A stretch of 26,803 bases of DNA. Origin: an uncultured Bacteroidales bacterium. Its GTDB lineage: Bacteria; Bacteroidota; Bacteroidia; Bacteroidales; P3. Of the stretch, positions 7,538 through 14,768 are shown piece by piece; the stretch's first letter is position 1, and each line of letters starts with the position of its first letter. Below the pieces are notes generated by a model that was not told where the DNA came from, did no database searches, and saw only the letters and a list, made by a program, of their open reading frames with translations. The stretch is taken from the NCBI GenBank assembly GCA_946540365.1, contig CAMNIH010000008.1, positions 1 through 26,803 on the forward strand, given 5' to 3'. The translations under genes were made by a program, and so were the position numbers.

Positions 7538-8127
7538 AGCTCGATATACATGTTGTGTTCCTTGGCCAGACGGCGCAGGTTGATGATGGCGTAGCGCATG
7601 CGTCCCAGGGCGGTGTTGATGCTGACACCGGTGCGGGCGGCGATGTCCTTGAAGTCGCAGTGGCCGTAGTGGCGCAGGATGACCACGCGGCGCTGTTCGG
7701 GGGGCAGCATCTTGACCAGGCGGCGGATGTTCTGGCTGGTCTGCTTCTTCATCATCACATGCTCGGCGTTATCGTCGGGGAACTTGATGTTGTCCAGCAC
7801 GTCGCTCTCCGGACGGTTGGGGACCAAGGGCATCTTGCTGTTGCGGCGGAAATGATCCACAATGAGATTGTGCGCGATGCGCATCACCCAATGGACAAAC
7901 TTGTTCTCGTCTTTATACTGGTCGGAATTGATGGTGACGATGACCTTGTAGAACGTATCCTGGAAGATATCGTCAGCCGTTTCCTTGTCTTTCACCACGG
8001 AAAAGATGTAGCCGTACACCTTCGACTGGTAGCGCTCGAGCAGCACCTCGAAACAAGAGGCATCGCCTTCGCGATAACGGGTGATAAGCTCGTTGTCAGT
8101 CAGTTGTCTGTCTTTCACATTCGTCAT
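7534..8127 (-). CDS. RNA polymerase ECF-type sigma factor
   Basis: An alternative sigma factor that directs core RNA polymerase to a regulon. The 197-residue protein has region 2 (CFEVLLERYQSKVYGYIFSVVKDKETADDIFQDTFYKV, about 25-62, with the helix that melts the -10 region, then WVMRIAHNLIVDHFRR). It also has region 4 (LVKMLPPEQRRVVILRHYGHCDFKDIAARTGVSINTALGRMRYAIINLRR, about 136-185, with the helix-turn-helix). There is no sigma-1.1 or region 3, so it is ECF class. No anti-sigma factor lies next to it, unlike many ECF pairs; the next gene downstream is an RNA methyltransferase joined by a TTGA overlap. Its regulon and signal are unknown. A promoter box lies at 8206-8213. Confidence 0.93.
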   Translation of the reverse strand: MTNVKDRQLTDNELITRYREGDASCFEVLLERYQSKVYGYIFSVVKDKETADDIFQDTFYKVIVTINSDQYKDENKFVHWVMRIAHNLIVDHFRRNSKMPLVPNRPESDVLDNIKFPDDNAEHVMMKKQTSQNIRRLVKMLPPEQRRVVILRHYGHCDFKDIAARTGVSINTALGRMRYAIINLRRLAKEHNMYIEL

Positions 8128-8205
8128 ATTCCTCTACTTTTTAAGGGGTTAAACTGATACTTTTGGCTCGATAAAATCCGTTTTTGTTCTACATCAATTC
8201 GGCTG

Positions 8206-8213
8206 CAAAAATA
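8206..8213 (-). promoter_or_regulatory. TAnnTTTG -7 box upstream of the sigma gene
   Basis: The minus strand reads TATTTTTG followed by CA, a perfect Bacteroidota -7 match about 80 nt before the sigma ATG. A TTTG lies upstream at 8238-8241, but its 24-nt spacing is longer than the usual 19 or so. An A-tract lies just upstream of the box. It is the likely main promoter of the sigma-to-gldD operon. Confidence 0.55.
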
Positions 8214-8276
8214 CAACTTTTTTTTAATATGAAGCAGCAAACTACGATTTTTTTATTTTTTTAGTATGTCGAAGTG

Positions 8277-8311
8277 AAAAAAAATTGCATATTTTTCTGC
8301 CCGTCGGGCAG
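8277..8311 (-). terminator. Possible terminator of the mrdA-rodA-clpX operon
   Basis: Read on the minus strand, the stem-loop CTGCCC-GAC-GGGCAG (8311-8297) is followed by AAAAATATGCAA and then eight Ts. The T-run is offset from the stem by about 12 nt, so this is a weak or imperfect intrinsic terminator; the stacked hairpins upstream may assist. Confidence 0.4.
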
Positions 8312-8403
8312 GGGAAGTATCTGCCTGCTGCAGATGAAACACCGATGCCCCGAACGCGACAGGGCCGCATCCGGGGCATCGGGTTGGTGCCTGCATCGCA
8401 GGC
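8297..8403. other. Array of four small hairpins downstream of clpX
   Basis: Four dyads lie in about 107 nt of the 285-nt gap between clpX and the sigma gene. They are CTGCCC-GTC-GGGCAG at 8297-8311, ATCTGC/GCAGAT at 8319-8335, an 11-bp stem pairing 8342-8352 with 8372-8382, and GCCTGC-ATC-GCAGGC at 8389-8403. On the minus strand the last hairpin reached (8311-8297) is followed by an A/T-rich run and eight Ts (8284-8277). The array could therefore end the mrdA-rodA-clpX transcript. The rest of the gap (8128-8296) holds the sigma promoter and AT-rich leader, and no gene was seen in it. Confidence 0.6.
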
Positions 8404-8412
8404 GGCTGGGGA

Positions 8413-9639
8413 TCAGAGCCGTATCTTCTGCTCGGCCAGTTCGCGCGTGAGGGTGAAGGTGCTGCCCTTCTTGAGCGTGGGCAGGTCGAACATCAGGTCG
8501 GTCATGATGCCCTCCATGATGGAGCGCAGGCCGCGGGCGCCGAGGTGGTACTCGACCGCACGGTCGACCACCAGGTCGAGCATCGCCGGGTCGAAGACGA
8601 GCTGCACGCCGTCCATGCGGAACAGTTCCACGTACTGCTTGGTGAGGGCGTTCTTGGGCTCGGTCAGGATGCGGCGCAGGGCATCGCGGTCGAGGGGTTC
8701 GAGGTAGGTCAGCACCGGGAAGCGGCCCACGAGTTCGGGGATGAGGCCGAACTTCTTGAGATCCATCGGCTGGACGTACTGGAGCATGTTGTCGCGGTCG
8801 AGGGTCTGGCGTGTTTCGTCGCCCTTGAAACCGATGATATTCGAGTTGAGACGGGCACCGATGGCCCGTTCGATGCCGTCGAAGGCGCCACCGCAGATAA
8901 AGAGGATATTGCGCGTGTCGATCTTGATGAGCTTCTGCTCGGGGTGCTTGCGGCCCCCCTCGGGCGGCACATTGACTTCGGCCCCCTCAAGCAGCTTGAG
9001 CAGCGCCTGCTGCACGCCCTCGCCGCTGACGTCGCGCGTGATGCTGGTATTCTCGCTCTTGCGGGCGATCTTGTCGATCTCGTCGATGAAGACGATGCCG
9101 CGCTGGCAGGCAGCCACATCGTAGTTGGCGGCCTGCAGCAGCCGCACCAGGACATTCTCCACATCGTCGCCCACGTAGCCGGCTTCGGTCAGGGTGGTGG
9201 CGTCGGCGATGCAGAAGGGCACCTTCAGCAGGCGGGCGATGGTGCGGGCCAGGAGGGTCTTGCCGGTGCCGGTCTCGCCCACCATGACGATGTTCGACTT
9301 CTCGATCTCCACCTCGTTCTTGTCGCCGTGTTCGCTATTGTATTTCAGGCGCTTGTAGTGATTGTACACCGCGACCGAGAGCACCTTCTTGGCATCGTCC
9401 TGACCGATGACGTAAAGATCGAGGAACTGTTTGATTTCCTGCGGGGTGGGAATATCGGACTGCTGGATGGTGAACTGCTGCTCCTGCCGCTGGCCCTGTT
9501 CCTTGAAGATGAGTTCGGCCTGGCGCGAGCAATCGGCACAGATATAGCCATTCAGCCCACTGAGCAGCATGCCGGTCTGCGATGCCGGACGCCCACAGAA
9601 CGAGCAATGCTCCTCGGGTTGTTTTGTTTTGTTGGACAT
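8413..9639 (-). CDS. clpX: ATP-dependent Clp protease ATP-binding subunit ClpX
   Basis: ClpX is the hexameric AAA+ unfoldase that feeds proteins to ClpP. The 408-residue protein has the N-terminal zinc-binding domain (Cys12, Cys15, Cys34, Cys37), Walker A GETGTGKT (121-128) and the pore loop GYVG (154-157). It also has Walker [11 protein letters not shown] (181-190), the ClpP-docking IGF loop (269-271) and sensor-2 GARGLRS near the end. The first Walker A residues read GE rather than the usual GP, with GTGK otherwise intact. Length is normal. The gene follows rodA with a 3-nt gap, not clpP or tig as in many bacteria, so clpP must be elsewhere. Retention of the IGF loop says it still partners ClpP. 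Confidence 0.97.
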   Translation of the reverse strand: MSNKTKQPEEHCSFCGRPASQTGMLLSGLNGYICADCSRQAELIFKEQGQRQEQQFTIQQSDIPTPQEIKQFLDLYVIGQDDAKKVLSVAVYNHYKRLKYNSEHGDKNEVEIEKSNIVMVGETGTGKTLLARTIARLLKVPFCIADATTLTEAGYVGDDVENVLVRLLQAANYDVAACQRGIVFIDEIDKIARKSENTSITRDVSGEGVQQALLKLLEGAEVNVPPEGGRKHPEQKLIKIDTRNILFICGGAFDGIERAIGARLNSNIIGFKGDETRQTLDRDNMLQYVQPMDLKKFGLIPELVGRFPVLTYLEPLDRDALRRILTEPKNALTKQYVELFRMDGVQLVFDPAMLDLVVDRAVEYHLGARGLRSIMEGIMTDLMFDLPTLKKGSTFTLTRELAEQKIRL

Positions 9640-9642
9640 GTT

Positions 9643-10899
9643 CTAATATAACTGGTTTTTAGTGGCGTCGAGCCTGATGAATATAAAGAGAAGTATGGTA
9701 AACGAAATGAGCGACGACCCGCCGTAGCTGAAGAACGGCAGCGGGATGCCGATGACCGGCAGCAAGCCGAGCACCATGCCCACATTGATGAACAGGTGGA
9801 CGAAAAGGATGCTGGCCACAGAGTAGCCGTAGAACCGCGAGAAGGTGCTTCGCTGCCGTTCGGCCATATTGATCAGCCGGACCAGAAGCACCACATAGAG
9901 AGCCACCAGCAGCGATGAGCCCACCCAGCCCCACTCCTCGCCGACGGTGCAGAAGATGAAGTCGGTCTGCTGCTCGGGCACAAAGTTGGCCTTGGTCAGC
10001 GTGCCTGCCAGATAGCCCTTGCCCATGAAGCCGCCGCTGCCGATGGCGATCTTGGACTGGTTGACGTTGTAGCCCGACCCCTGGAGGTCTTCGGTCTTGC
10101 CCAGAAGCACCTCGATGCGCTCGCGCTGGTGCGCCTCGAGGACGTGGTTGAACAGGAAATCGACCGAGAAGATGAAGGCCACGCAGAGCAGCAGCACCCC
10201 GATGGTGCGCCACCAGTCGCGCGCGGTGCGCTTGTTGAGCCACACGAAAAGGTAGAGCACCGCGATGACCACCAGCACAGCCAGCAGGATGTACTTGTTG
10301 ACCAGCAGCGCCAGGACAAACAGCGCGACAGCGGCCACCCCGACGAGCAGAATGCCTCCGGAGAGGCCCTCGCGGAAGAGGGGCAGCACGAAGGCCACAA
10401 AGACCAGCGCCGACCCGGTGTCGTGCTGCAGGAACACCAGTGCCGCCGGCAGGCCGATCAGCAGCAGGGCGCCCAGCTTGGTGCGCGTCTGGCTCCATTC
10501 CACGTCGATACCCGACATGAACTTGGCCAGCGCCAGGGCGGTGGCGAACTTGGCGAACTCGGTGGGTTGGAAGCGGAAGCCGCCGATCTCGATCCACGAC
10601 TTGCCGCCGTTGACCGTCACCGCAAGGAAGAGCGTGGCCACCAGCAGCAGCATGACGACCCCATAGATGGGATAGGCGCCGTTGGAGAAGAATCGGGGTT
10701 CGGTGAGGAGAATGACGGCGGCGACCAGCGCTGCGGCTCCGACCCACAGCAGCTGCTTCCCGCTGAAGGTGCTGAAAGCGAAAATCGACTGCACGTCGCC
10801 GCTGTAGGTGGCCGAATAGATGTTGACGACGCCGAACACCACCAGCACCGCCCACAGGGCCACCATCCACCAATCTATCTTCAGTCTTTCTTGGTACAT
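9643..10899 (-). CDS. rodA: Rod shape-determining SEDS glycosyltransferase RodA
   Basis: RodA polymerises lipid II into glycan strands at the inner membrane during cell elongation. The 418-residue protein is a polytopic SEDS protein starting MYQERLKIDWWMVALWAVLVV. Conserved elements include GGFRFQPTEFAKF (SEDS motif), LQHDTGSALVF, GGFMGKGYLAGTLTKANFVPEQQTDFIF, GEEWGWVG and LPVIGIPLPFFSYGGSS. The TDFIF and PFFSYGGSS stretches separate RodA/FtsW from other membrane proteins, and placement beside mrdA supports RodA over FtsW. It starts 6 nt after the mrdA stop and is followed by clpX. The insert NKRTARDWWRTIGVLL and its neighbours lie in a loop and helix region that varies in this family. Confidence 0.95.
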   Translation of the reverse strand: MYQERLKIDWWMVALWAVLVVFGVVNIYSATYSGDVQSIFAFSTFSGKQLLWVGAAALVAAVILLTEPRFFSNGAYPIYGVVMLLLVATLFLAVTVNGGKSWIEIGGFRFQPTEFAKFATALALAKFMSGIDVEWSQTRTKLGALLLIGLPAALVFLQHDTGSALVFVAFVLPLFREGLSGGILLVGVAAVALFVLALLVNKYILLAVLVVIAVLYLFVWLNKRTARDWWRTIGVLLLCVAFIFSVDFLFNHVLEAHQRERIEVLLGKTEDLQGSGYNVNQSKIAIGSGGFMGKGYLAGTLTKANFVPEQQTDFIFCTVGEEWGWVGSSLLVALYVVLLVRLINMAERQRSTFSRFYGYSVASILFVHLFINVGMVLGLLPVIGIPLPFFSYGGSSLISFTILLFIFIRLDATKNQLY

Positions 10900-10905
10900 A
10901 GTTGC

Positions 10906-12753
10906 TTATTTCTTTTTCTTGCGCGGCAGCGGAGGCTGGCAGGGGTTGATTTCCTTGTACATTTTCTCCACATCCTTGCGCTTCACTTCGCCGGTGAGGT
11001 AGCGTTCGATGAGCAGACCCGCGATGGGGGCCGCCCACGAGCCGCCGCCGCCACGGGCATTCTCCACGTAGACCGCCATGGCGATGCGGGGGTTGTCCTT
11101 CGGCGCGAAGGCGATGAACACCGAATGGTCGTCGCGGCTGTTCTGGGCGGTGCCGGTCTTGCCGCACACGTCGAGTCCGTCGACGCGGGCACGCCGGCCG
11201 GTGCCACCGGCCACATGGACGACGTCGTACATACCCTGGGCCGCGATGTCGAAATACTTACGGTCGATACCCGTCTCGTGGCGCGTGCGATACTCCTCGT
11301 CCTGCACCGAGTCGGGGCCATAGAAGCGCACCACATGGGGCGTCACATAGTAGCCGCGGTTGGCCACGATGGCGGCCAGGTTGGCCATCTGCAGCGGCAC
11401 CACCGTCACCTCGCCCTGGCCGATCGAATTGCTGTAGATCGTCGAGAACGCCCACCGCTCGCGGCCGTACCAGCGGTTGTAGAACGACGTGTCGGGGATA
11501 TTGCCCGTCGACATACCGTTGCGCGGCAGGTCGATCGGCAGCTTCTGCCCGAAGCCGAACCGCAGCATGTAGTCGTGCCATACCGTGAGGCCATACTGCG
11601 AGTCCTTGTAGATGTTTTTGTATTTACCCTGCTGGATCACACGGCGGTAGACCTGGTAGAAATAGGGGTTGCAGCTCATCTTGATAGCCTCCTGCACCGA
11701 GCGGGCCGAGGGGTGGTTGTGGCAACCGACGAGACTCTTGTCGCACACGAAACCGCTGCCGGGCTGTATCACCCCCAGGTCCAAGGCCGTCACAGCCTGC
11801 GCCACCTTGAAGATCGATCCCGGCGGATACTGTCCCATCAGGGCCCGGTTGAGCATCGGCGTGGAGAGGTTGCTGTCGAGCCGGCGGTAGTTCTCGCCTC
11901 GCACACGGCCCACCAGGAGGTTGGGGTCGTAGGTCGGGGCACTGACCATGGCCAGCACCTCGCCCGTCGAGGGCTCCAGGGCCACCACGCATCCACGCTT
12001 GTTGGCCATCAGCTCCTCGGCGTACTGCTGCAGGTCGGCATCGATCGAGGTGTAGAGATTGCATCCCTCGACCGGCAGCGTGTCGAAGGCGCCCCCCTGG
12101 TAGGGGCCCACCTCGCGGTTGTGTACGTCGACATGCATGATCCTCTTCCCCTTGACACCGCGCAGCACCTCCTCATAACTCTTCTCGAGGCCGCTCTTGC
12201 CGATATAGTCGCCTCGCTTGTAGTATGGGTCGCGGTCCAGGTCGCGCTGGTCCACCTCGCCCACATAGCCCAGCACCTGGGCCGCTATCGGACGGTCGTA
12301 GATGCGCAGGGTGCGCTGCGAGATATAGAATCCCTTGAAACGGAACATCTTGTTCTCGAACCGCGCATACTCCTCCTTCGAAATCTGCTTCATGAAAATC
12401 GACGGTGCGTAGGACGAGTACTTGCGGGCCTTGCCCATGCGCTCGTCGTAGTCTTCGCGCGTGATGCCCACACTGCGGCAGAAGTAGTCCACATCCATCT
12501 CCTTCGGCACCATCCGCGGCACCACCATCAGGTCGTACACCGCCTCGTTGTGTACCAGCAACTCGCCGTTGCGGTCATAGATGAAGCCACGCGCAGGGTA
12601 CTGCGTGACCGGCCTGAGCGACTGCTGCTTCGACAGCTCCCTGTACTTCGGGCTGAACAATTGCAGCATCGCCAGGCGCCCCACAAAGAGCACCCCCACC
12701 ACGATGAAGATCATCTTCACCACGATACTTCTATCTGCGTAGCGGTTCGACAT
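10906..12753 (-). CDS. mrdA: Penicillin-binding protein 2 (elongasome transpeptidase)
   Basis: PBP2 cross-links peptidoglycan with RodA during side-wall growth. From the ATG at 12751-12753 the protein is 615 residues. A GTG three codons upstream is possible but less likely. There is one N-terminal membrane helix (about 10-32), a pedestal domain with YPARGFIYDRNGELL and GYVGEVDQRDL, and IGKSGLEKSYEEVLRG. The transpeptidase motifs follow: SIFK (Ser313 acylated by beta-lactams), SCN (360-362) and KTGT (532-535). SIGQGE precedes the last. It is the first gene of mrdA-rodA-clpX. The mreC/mreD genes, commonly directly upstream in Bacteroidales, are replaced here by a divergent regulator gene. Confidence 0.95.
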   Translation of the reverse strand: MSNRYADRSIVVKMIFIVVGVLFVGRLAMLQLFSPKYRELSKQQSLRPVTQYPARGFIYDRNGELLVHNEAVYDLMVVPRMVPKEMDVDYFCRSVGITREDYDERMGKARKYSSYAPSIFMKQISKEEYARFENKMFRFKGFYISQRTLRIYDRPIAAQVLGYVGEVDQRDLDRDPYYKRGDYIGKSGLEKSYEEVLRGVKGKRIMHVDVHNREVGPYQGGAFDTLPVEGCNLYTSIDADLQQYAEELMANKRGCVVALEPSTGEVLAMVSAPTYDPNLLVGRVRGENYRRLDSNLSTPMLNRALMGQYPPGSIFKVAQAVTALDLGVIQPGSGFVCDKSLVGCHNHPSARSVQEAIKMSCNPYFYQVYRRVIQQGKYKNIYKDSQYGLTVWHDYMLRFGFGQKLPIDLPRNGMSTGNIPDTSFYNRWYGRERWAFSTIYSNSIGQGEVTVVPLQMANLAAIVANRGYYVTPHVVRFYGPDSVQDEEYRTRHETGIDRKYFDIAAQGMYDVVHVAGGTGRRARVDGLDVCGKTGTAQNSRDDHSVFIAFAPKDNPRIAMAVYVENARGGGGSWAAPIAGLLIERYLTGEVKRKDVEKMYKEINPCQPPLPRKKKK

Positions 12754-12817
12754 TTTAACCACTTTTAACGTCGATGTCTATTATTTATTGTGCCCCCGTA
12801 AAAAAACCTATCCACCA

Positions 12818-12852
12818 TTGCCCATTTGGGGCATACTGCCCAAAATGGGCAA
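12818..12852. promoter_or_regulatory. 16-bp inverted repeat between mrdA and the XRE regulator gene
   Basis: TTGCCCATTTGGGGCA (12818-12833) and TGCCCAAAATGGGCAA (12837-12852) pair at 15 of 16 positions around a 3-nt centre. Inside it the half-sites TTGCCCATTT/AAATGGGCAA form a palindrome of the size expected for a dimeric repressor operator. It lies about 30 nt upstream of the regulator promoter box and about 65-100 nt upstream of mrdA. It could serve the XRE protein, or instead be a transcribed hairpin in the mrdA leader. Confidence 0.6.
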
Positions 12853-12884
12853 CCCGAAAATCTTTTCATTCTCTATTAATTGTA

Positions 12885-12892
12885 TATTTTTG
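12885..12892 (+). promoter_or_regulatory. TAnnTTTG -7 box of the regulator-lipoprotein operon
   Basis: TATTTTTG followed by CA is a perfect -7 match 21 nt before the ATG at 12914, implying a very short leader. The upstream stretch is AT-rich, and the 16-bp inverted repeat ends 32 nt before it. No clear -33 TTTG is visible. Confidence 0.6.
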
Positions 12893-12913
12893 CATTTTGA
12901 AAAATACCAAACC

Positions 12914-13180
12914 ATGCCAAGCACAATCAAAATCGGAGAACTGATACGCGACGAGTTGCACCGCCAAAAGCACACCAACGGGTGGCTGGCCGAACGTATC
13001 GGCGTCAACCCACGGACAATAAACAAAATCTTCTGCAAGACGGTCATCGACACCCAGCAACTGCTGCTCATCTCACAGGCACTGCAAGTGGATTTCTTCA
13101 AGACCTACTCCGATGTACTTGACATGGGAATGCCCATCCGCAATCAACCAAACACATCACATCATGAGAAAAAGAACTAA
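12914..13180 (+). CDS. Small XRE-like helix-turn-helix DNA-binding protein
   Basis: The 88-residue protein is one helix-turn-helix domain: IKIGELIRDELHRQKHTNGWLAERIGVNPRTINKIFCKTVIDTQQLLLISQALQVDFFKTYSD (about 5-68). This is the five-helix XRE/Cro arrangement, with WLAERIGVNPRTINKI as helices 2-3. There is no sensor or oligomerisation domain beyond the helices. I chose the ATG at 12914 because it follows the promoter box and begins right before the domain; the longer open frame from 12788 would cross the promoter. Its last 17 nt overlap the start of the beta-propeller lipoprotein gene, so the two are translated together. It probably regulates its own operon. Confidence 0.8.
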   Translation: MPSTIKIGELIRDELHRQKHTNGWLAERIGVNPRTINKIFCKTVIDTQQLLLISQALQVDFFKTYSDVLDMGMPIRNQPNTSHHEKKN

Positions 13181-14144
13181 CATCCTTTGGCTGACGGCAG
13201 CGTTTCTGCTGACCGGCTGCGCCTCGCAGGTCGACTTCACGCGGAGCTATGTGCCCGAAGAAGGCGGCATCAACTTCATGAAAGTCACCGACGAGAGCGG
13301 CGAGACTCTCACCAACCCCAGCATCAGCCGCACGGCGGGCCGCATGACCTGGTGGAGCAACCCCACCTTCGCCATCTCCGGCGACGGCGCCAACATCGCC
13401 TACAACACCTACAAGAACGAGAAGCGCAACATCTTCGTCCGCGCACTCGACGTGCGGGCGGCCTCGACCCAGCGCACGTTCCGCACCCGGGTCAACGACG
13501 TCTGCTTCTCGCCCGACGGCAAGACCATCTGCTTCAGCGAGATCAACGGCAACTACAGCCGTCTCTGCCTGACCGACGCCCGCCAGGGTACCGTGGTGCA
13601 GCAGGTGTCGCCCGTCAACGCCTCCGACTACGGCCCGCGCTACTCAATCGACGGCAAGATGATTTTCTTCGCCCGCGCCGACGGCGACAACTACTCCATC
13701 TGGAGCTACGACCTCCAGACGGGTTCCTTCTCAAACTACTGCTACGGCCTCAACCCCGTGCCCATCAACGCCGAAGAGTTCCTCTGCACCCGCATGAACA
13801 GCGAGCGAAACTACGAGGTGTGGCGCATCAACTTCGTCAAGGGAAGCGAGAGCCTGGTCATCAGCCAGGAGAACCACTCCTTCTCCTCAGCTTCCCTTTC
13901 GCCCGACGGGCGGTGGATCGTCTGCGTCAGCAACACCCCCTCCAACGGACAGCCCCACAGCCGCGAGAACCTCGACATCTACGTGGTCCGCACCGACGGC
14001 TCCATGCTCACCCAGCTCACCTACCACCAGGGCGACGACTGCTCGCCCGTGTGGAGCCCCGACGGCAAGTACATCTACTTCCTCTCGCAGCGCGGCACCG
14101 AGAAGGGCGAATTCAACATCTGGCGTATGAACTTTAACCTATAA
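13164..14144 (+). CDS. TolB-like beta-propeller (PD40) lipoprotein
   Basis: A 326-residue predicted lipoprotein: the signal peptide ends LTGC with Cys19 as lipidation site. The body is a series of PD40/WD40-like blades marked by FSPDGKTICFSEI, YSIDGKMIFFARADG, LSPDGRWIVCVSN and WSPDGKYIYFLSQ. Each precedes an xxIWxx or xxIYVxx strand. This matches the TolB C-terminal propeller but lacks the TolB N-terminal domain and any OmpA or TPR domain such as those of T9SS protein PorE. It could bind peptidoglycan-associated or outer-membrane partners in the periplasm. The following gene, a probable outer-membrane protein, starts 6 nt later. Function unknown; the fold is well supported. Confidence 0.8.
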   Translation: MRKRTNILWLTAAFLLTGCASQVDFTRSYVPEEGGINFMKVTDESGETLTNPSISRTAGRMTWWSNPTFAISGDGANIAYNTYKNEKRNIFVRALDVRAASTQRTFRTRVNDVCFSPDGKTICFSEINGNYSRLCLTDARQGTVVQQVSPVNASDYGPRYSIDGKMIFFARADGDNYSIWSYDLQTGSFSNYCYGLNPVPINAEEFLCTRMNSERNYEVWRINFVKGSESLVISQENHSFSSASLSPDGRWIVCVSNTPSNGQPHSRENLDIYVVRTDGSMLTQLTYHQGDDCSPVWSPDGKYIYFLSQRGTEKGEFNIWRMNFNL

Positions 14145-14150
14145 CACATC

Positions 14151-14747
14151 ATGAAAAGAATCCTGACCCTTGCCGTACTGGCCCTGCTGGCCATCGGCAC
14201 CGCCGGCGCCCAGATCGTCGGCGCCAACACCCAGCGCGAGTCGCTCATCAAGCCCAAGAAACAGCTGCCCGACTACCGCCCCACCGGCGGCTTCATCCAG
14301 CTCGACCTCCTCAACCCCTTCGCCCTGGCCGTAGGCACACAGCTCTCGTCCAACTTCATGGTGGGCGGCGGCATCGGCATCATGGGGTGCATACTCGACA
14401 ACGACTGGGACCACGGCTCCTGGGTGGCACCCGTCTTCGTCGAGGCACGCGTCAGCACACCCAAGTACAACTTTGCCCTCTTCGCCGACCTCAAACTCGG
14501 CGTCGACATCCGCGGCGACTACGACGACATTTTCTTCGTCGCCGAGAAGTGGAAACGCTACCCCCACGCCTCGCTCCAGTTGGGCATCATGTGGCGCGAG
14601 TTCAGCATCGGCGTCGGGCCTTTCTTCTTCTTCGACGAGGACAACGACTACTGGTCGGGGCACTACAAGACAGGCCTCAACTGGGATCTCAACTTCTCCA
14701 TCAGCTACCGCATCACTTTCGATGCCATACGCCGGGTGCTACTATAA
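14151..14747 (+). CDS. Probable small outer-membrane beta-barrel protein
   Basis: The 198-residue product has a Sec signal peptide (MKRILTLAVLALLAIGTAGA, cleavage near 20). The mature protein alternates hydrophobic and polar residues with many aromatics, as in beta-barrels: FIQLDLLNPFALAVG, FMVGGGIGIMG, WVAPVFVEARVS, FALFADLKLGVDIRG, ASLQLGIMWREFSIGVGPFFFF and a final NFSISYRITFD. The strands number about eight. The end lacks a terminal Phe, which weakens the outer-membrane call. No family name is recognised. It is sandwiched between two lipoprotein genes in one operon. Confidence 0.6.
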   Translation: MKRILTLAVLALLAIGTAGAQIVGANTQRESLIKPKKQLPDYRPTGGFIQLDLLNPFALAVGTQLSSNFMVGGGIGIMGCILDNDWDHGSWVAPVFVEARVSTPKYNFALFADLKLGVDIRGDYDDIFFVAEKWKRYPHASLQLGIMWREFSIGVGPFFFFDEDNDYWSGHYKTGLNWDLNFSISYRITFDAIRRVLL

Positions 14748-14768
14748 CATTATAATAATATAGCCATC

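Noticed and set aside
10129..12768. An 879-codon open frame on the plus strand across mrdA-rodA
   Set aside because: It is antisense to two genes with full catalytic motifs, has a His/Val/Asp-rich low-information sequence, and is explained by GC-rich codon use on the opposite strand.
12788..12913. Longer form of the XRE-like regulator starting at 12788
   Set aside because: It would cross the inverted repeat and the promoter box, and the added part has no domain character.
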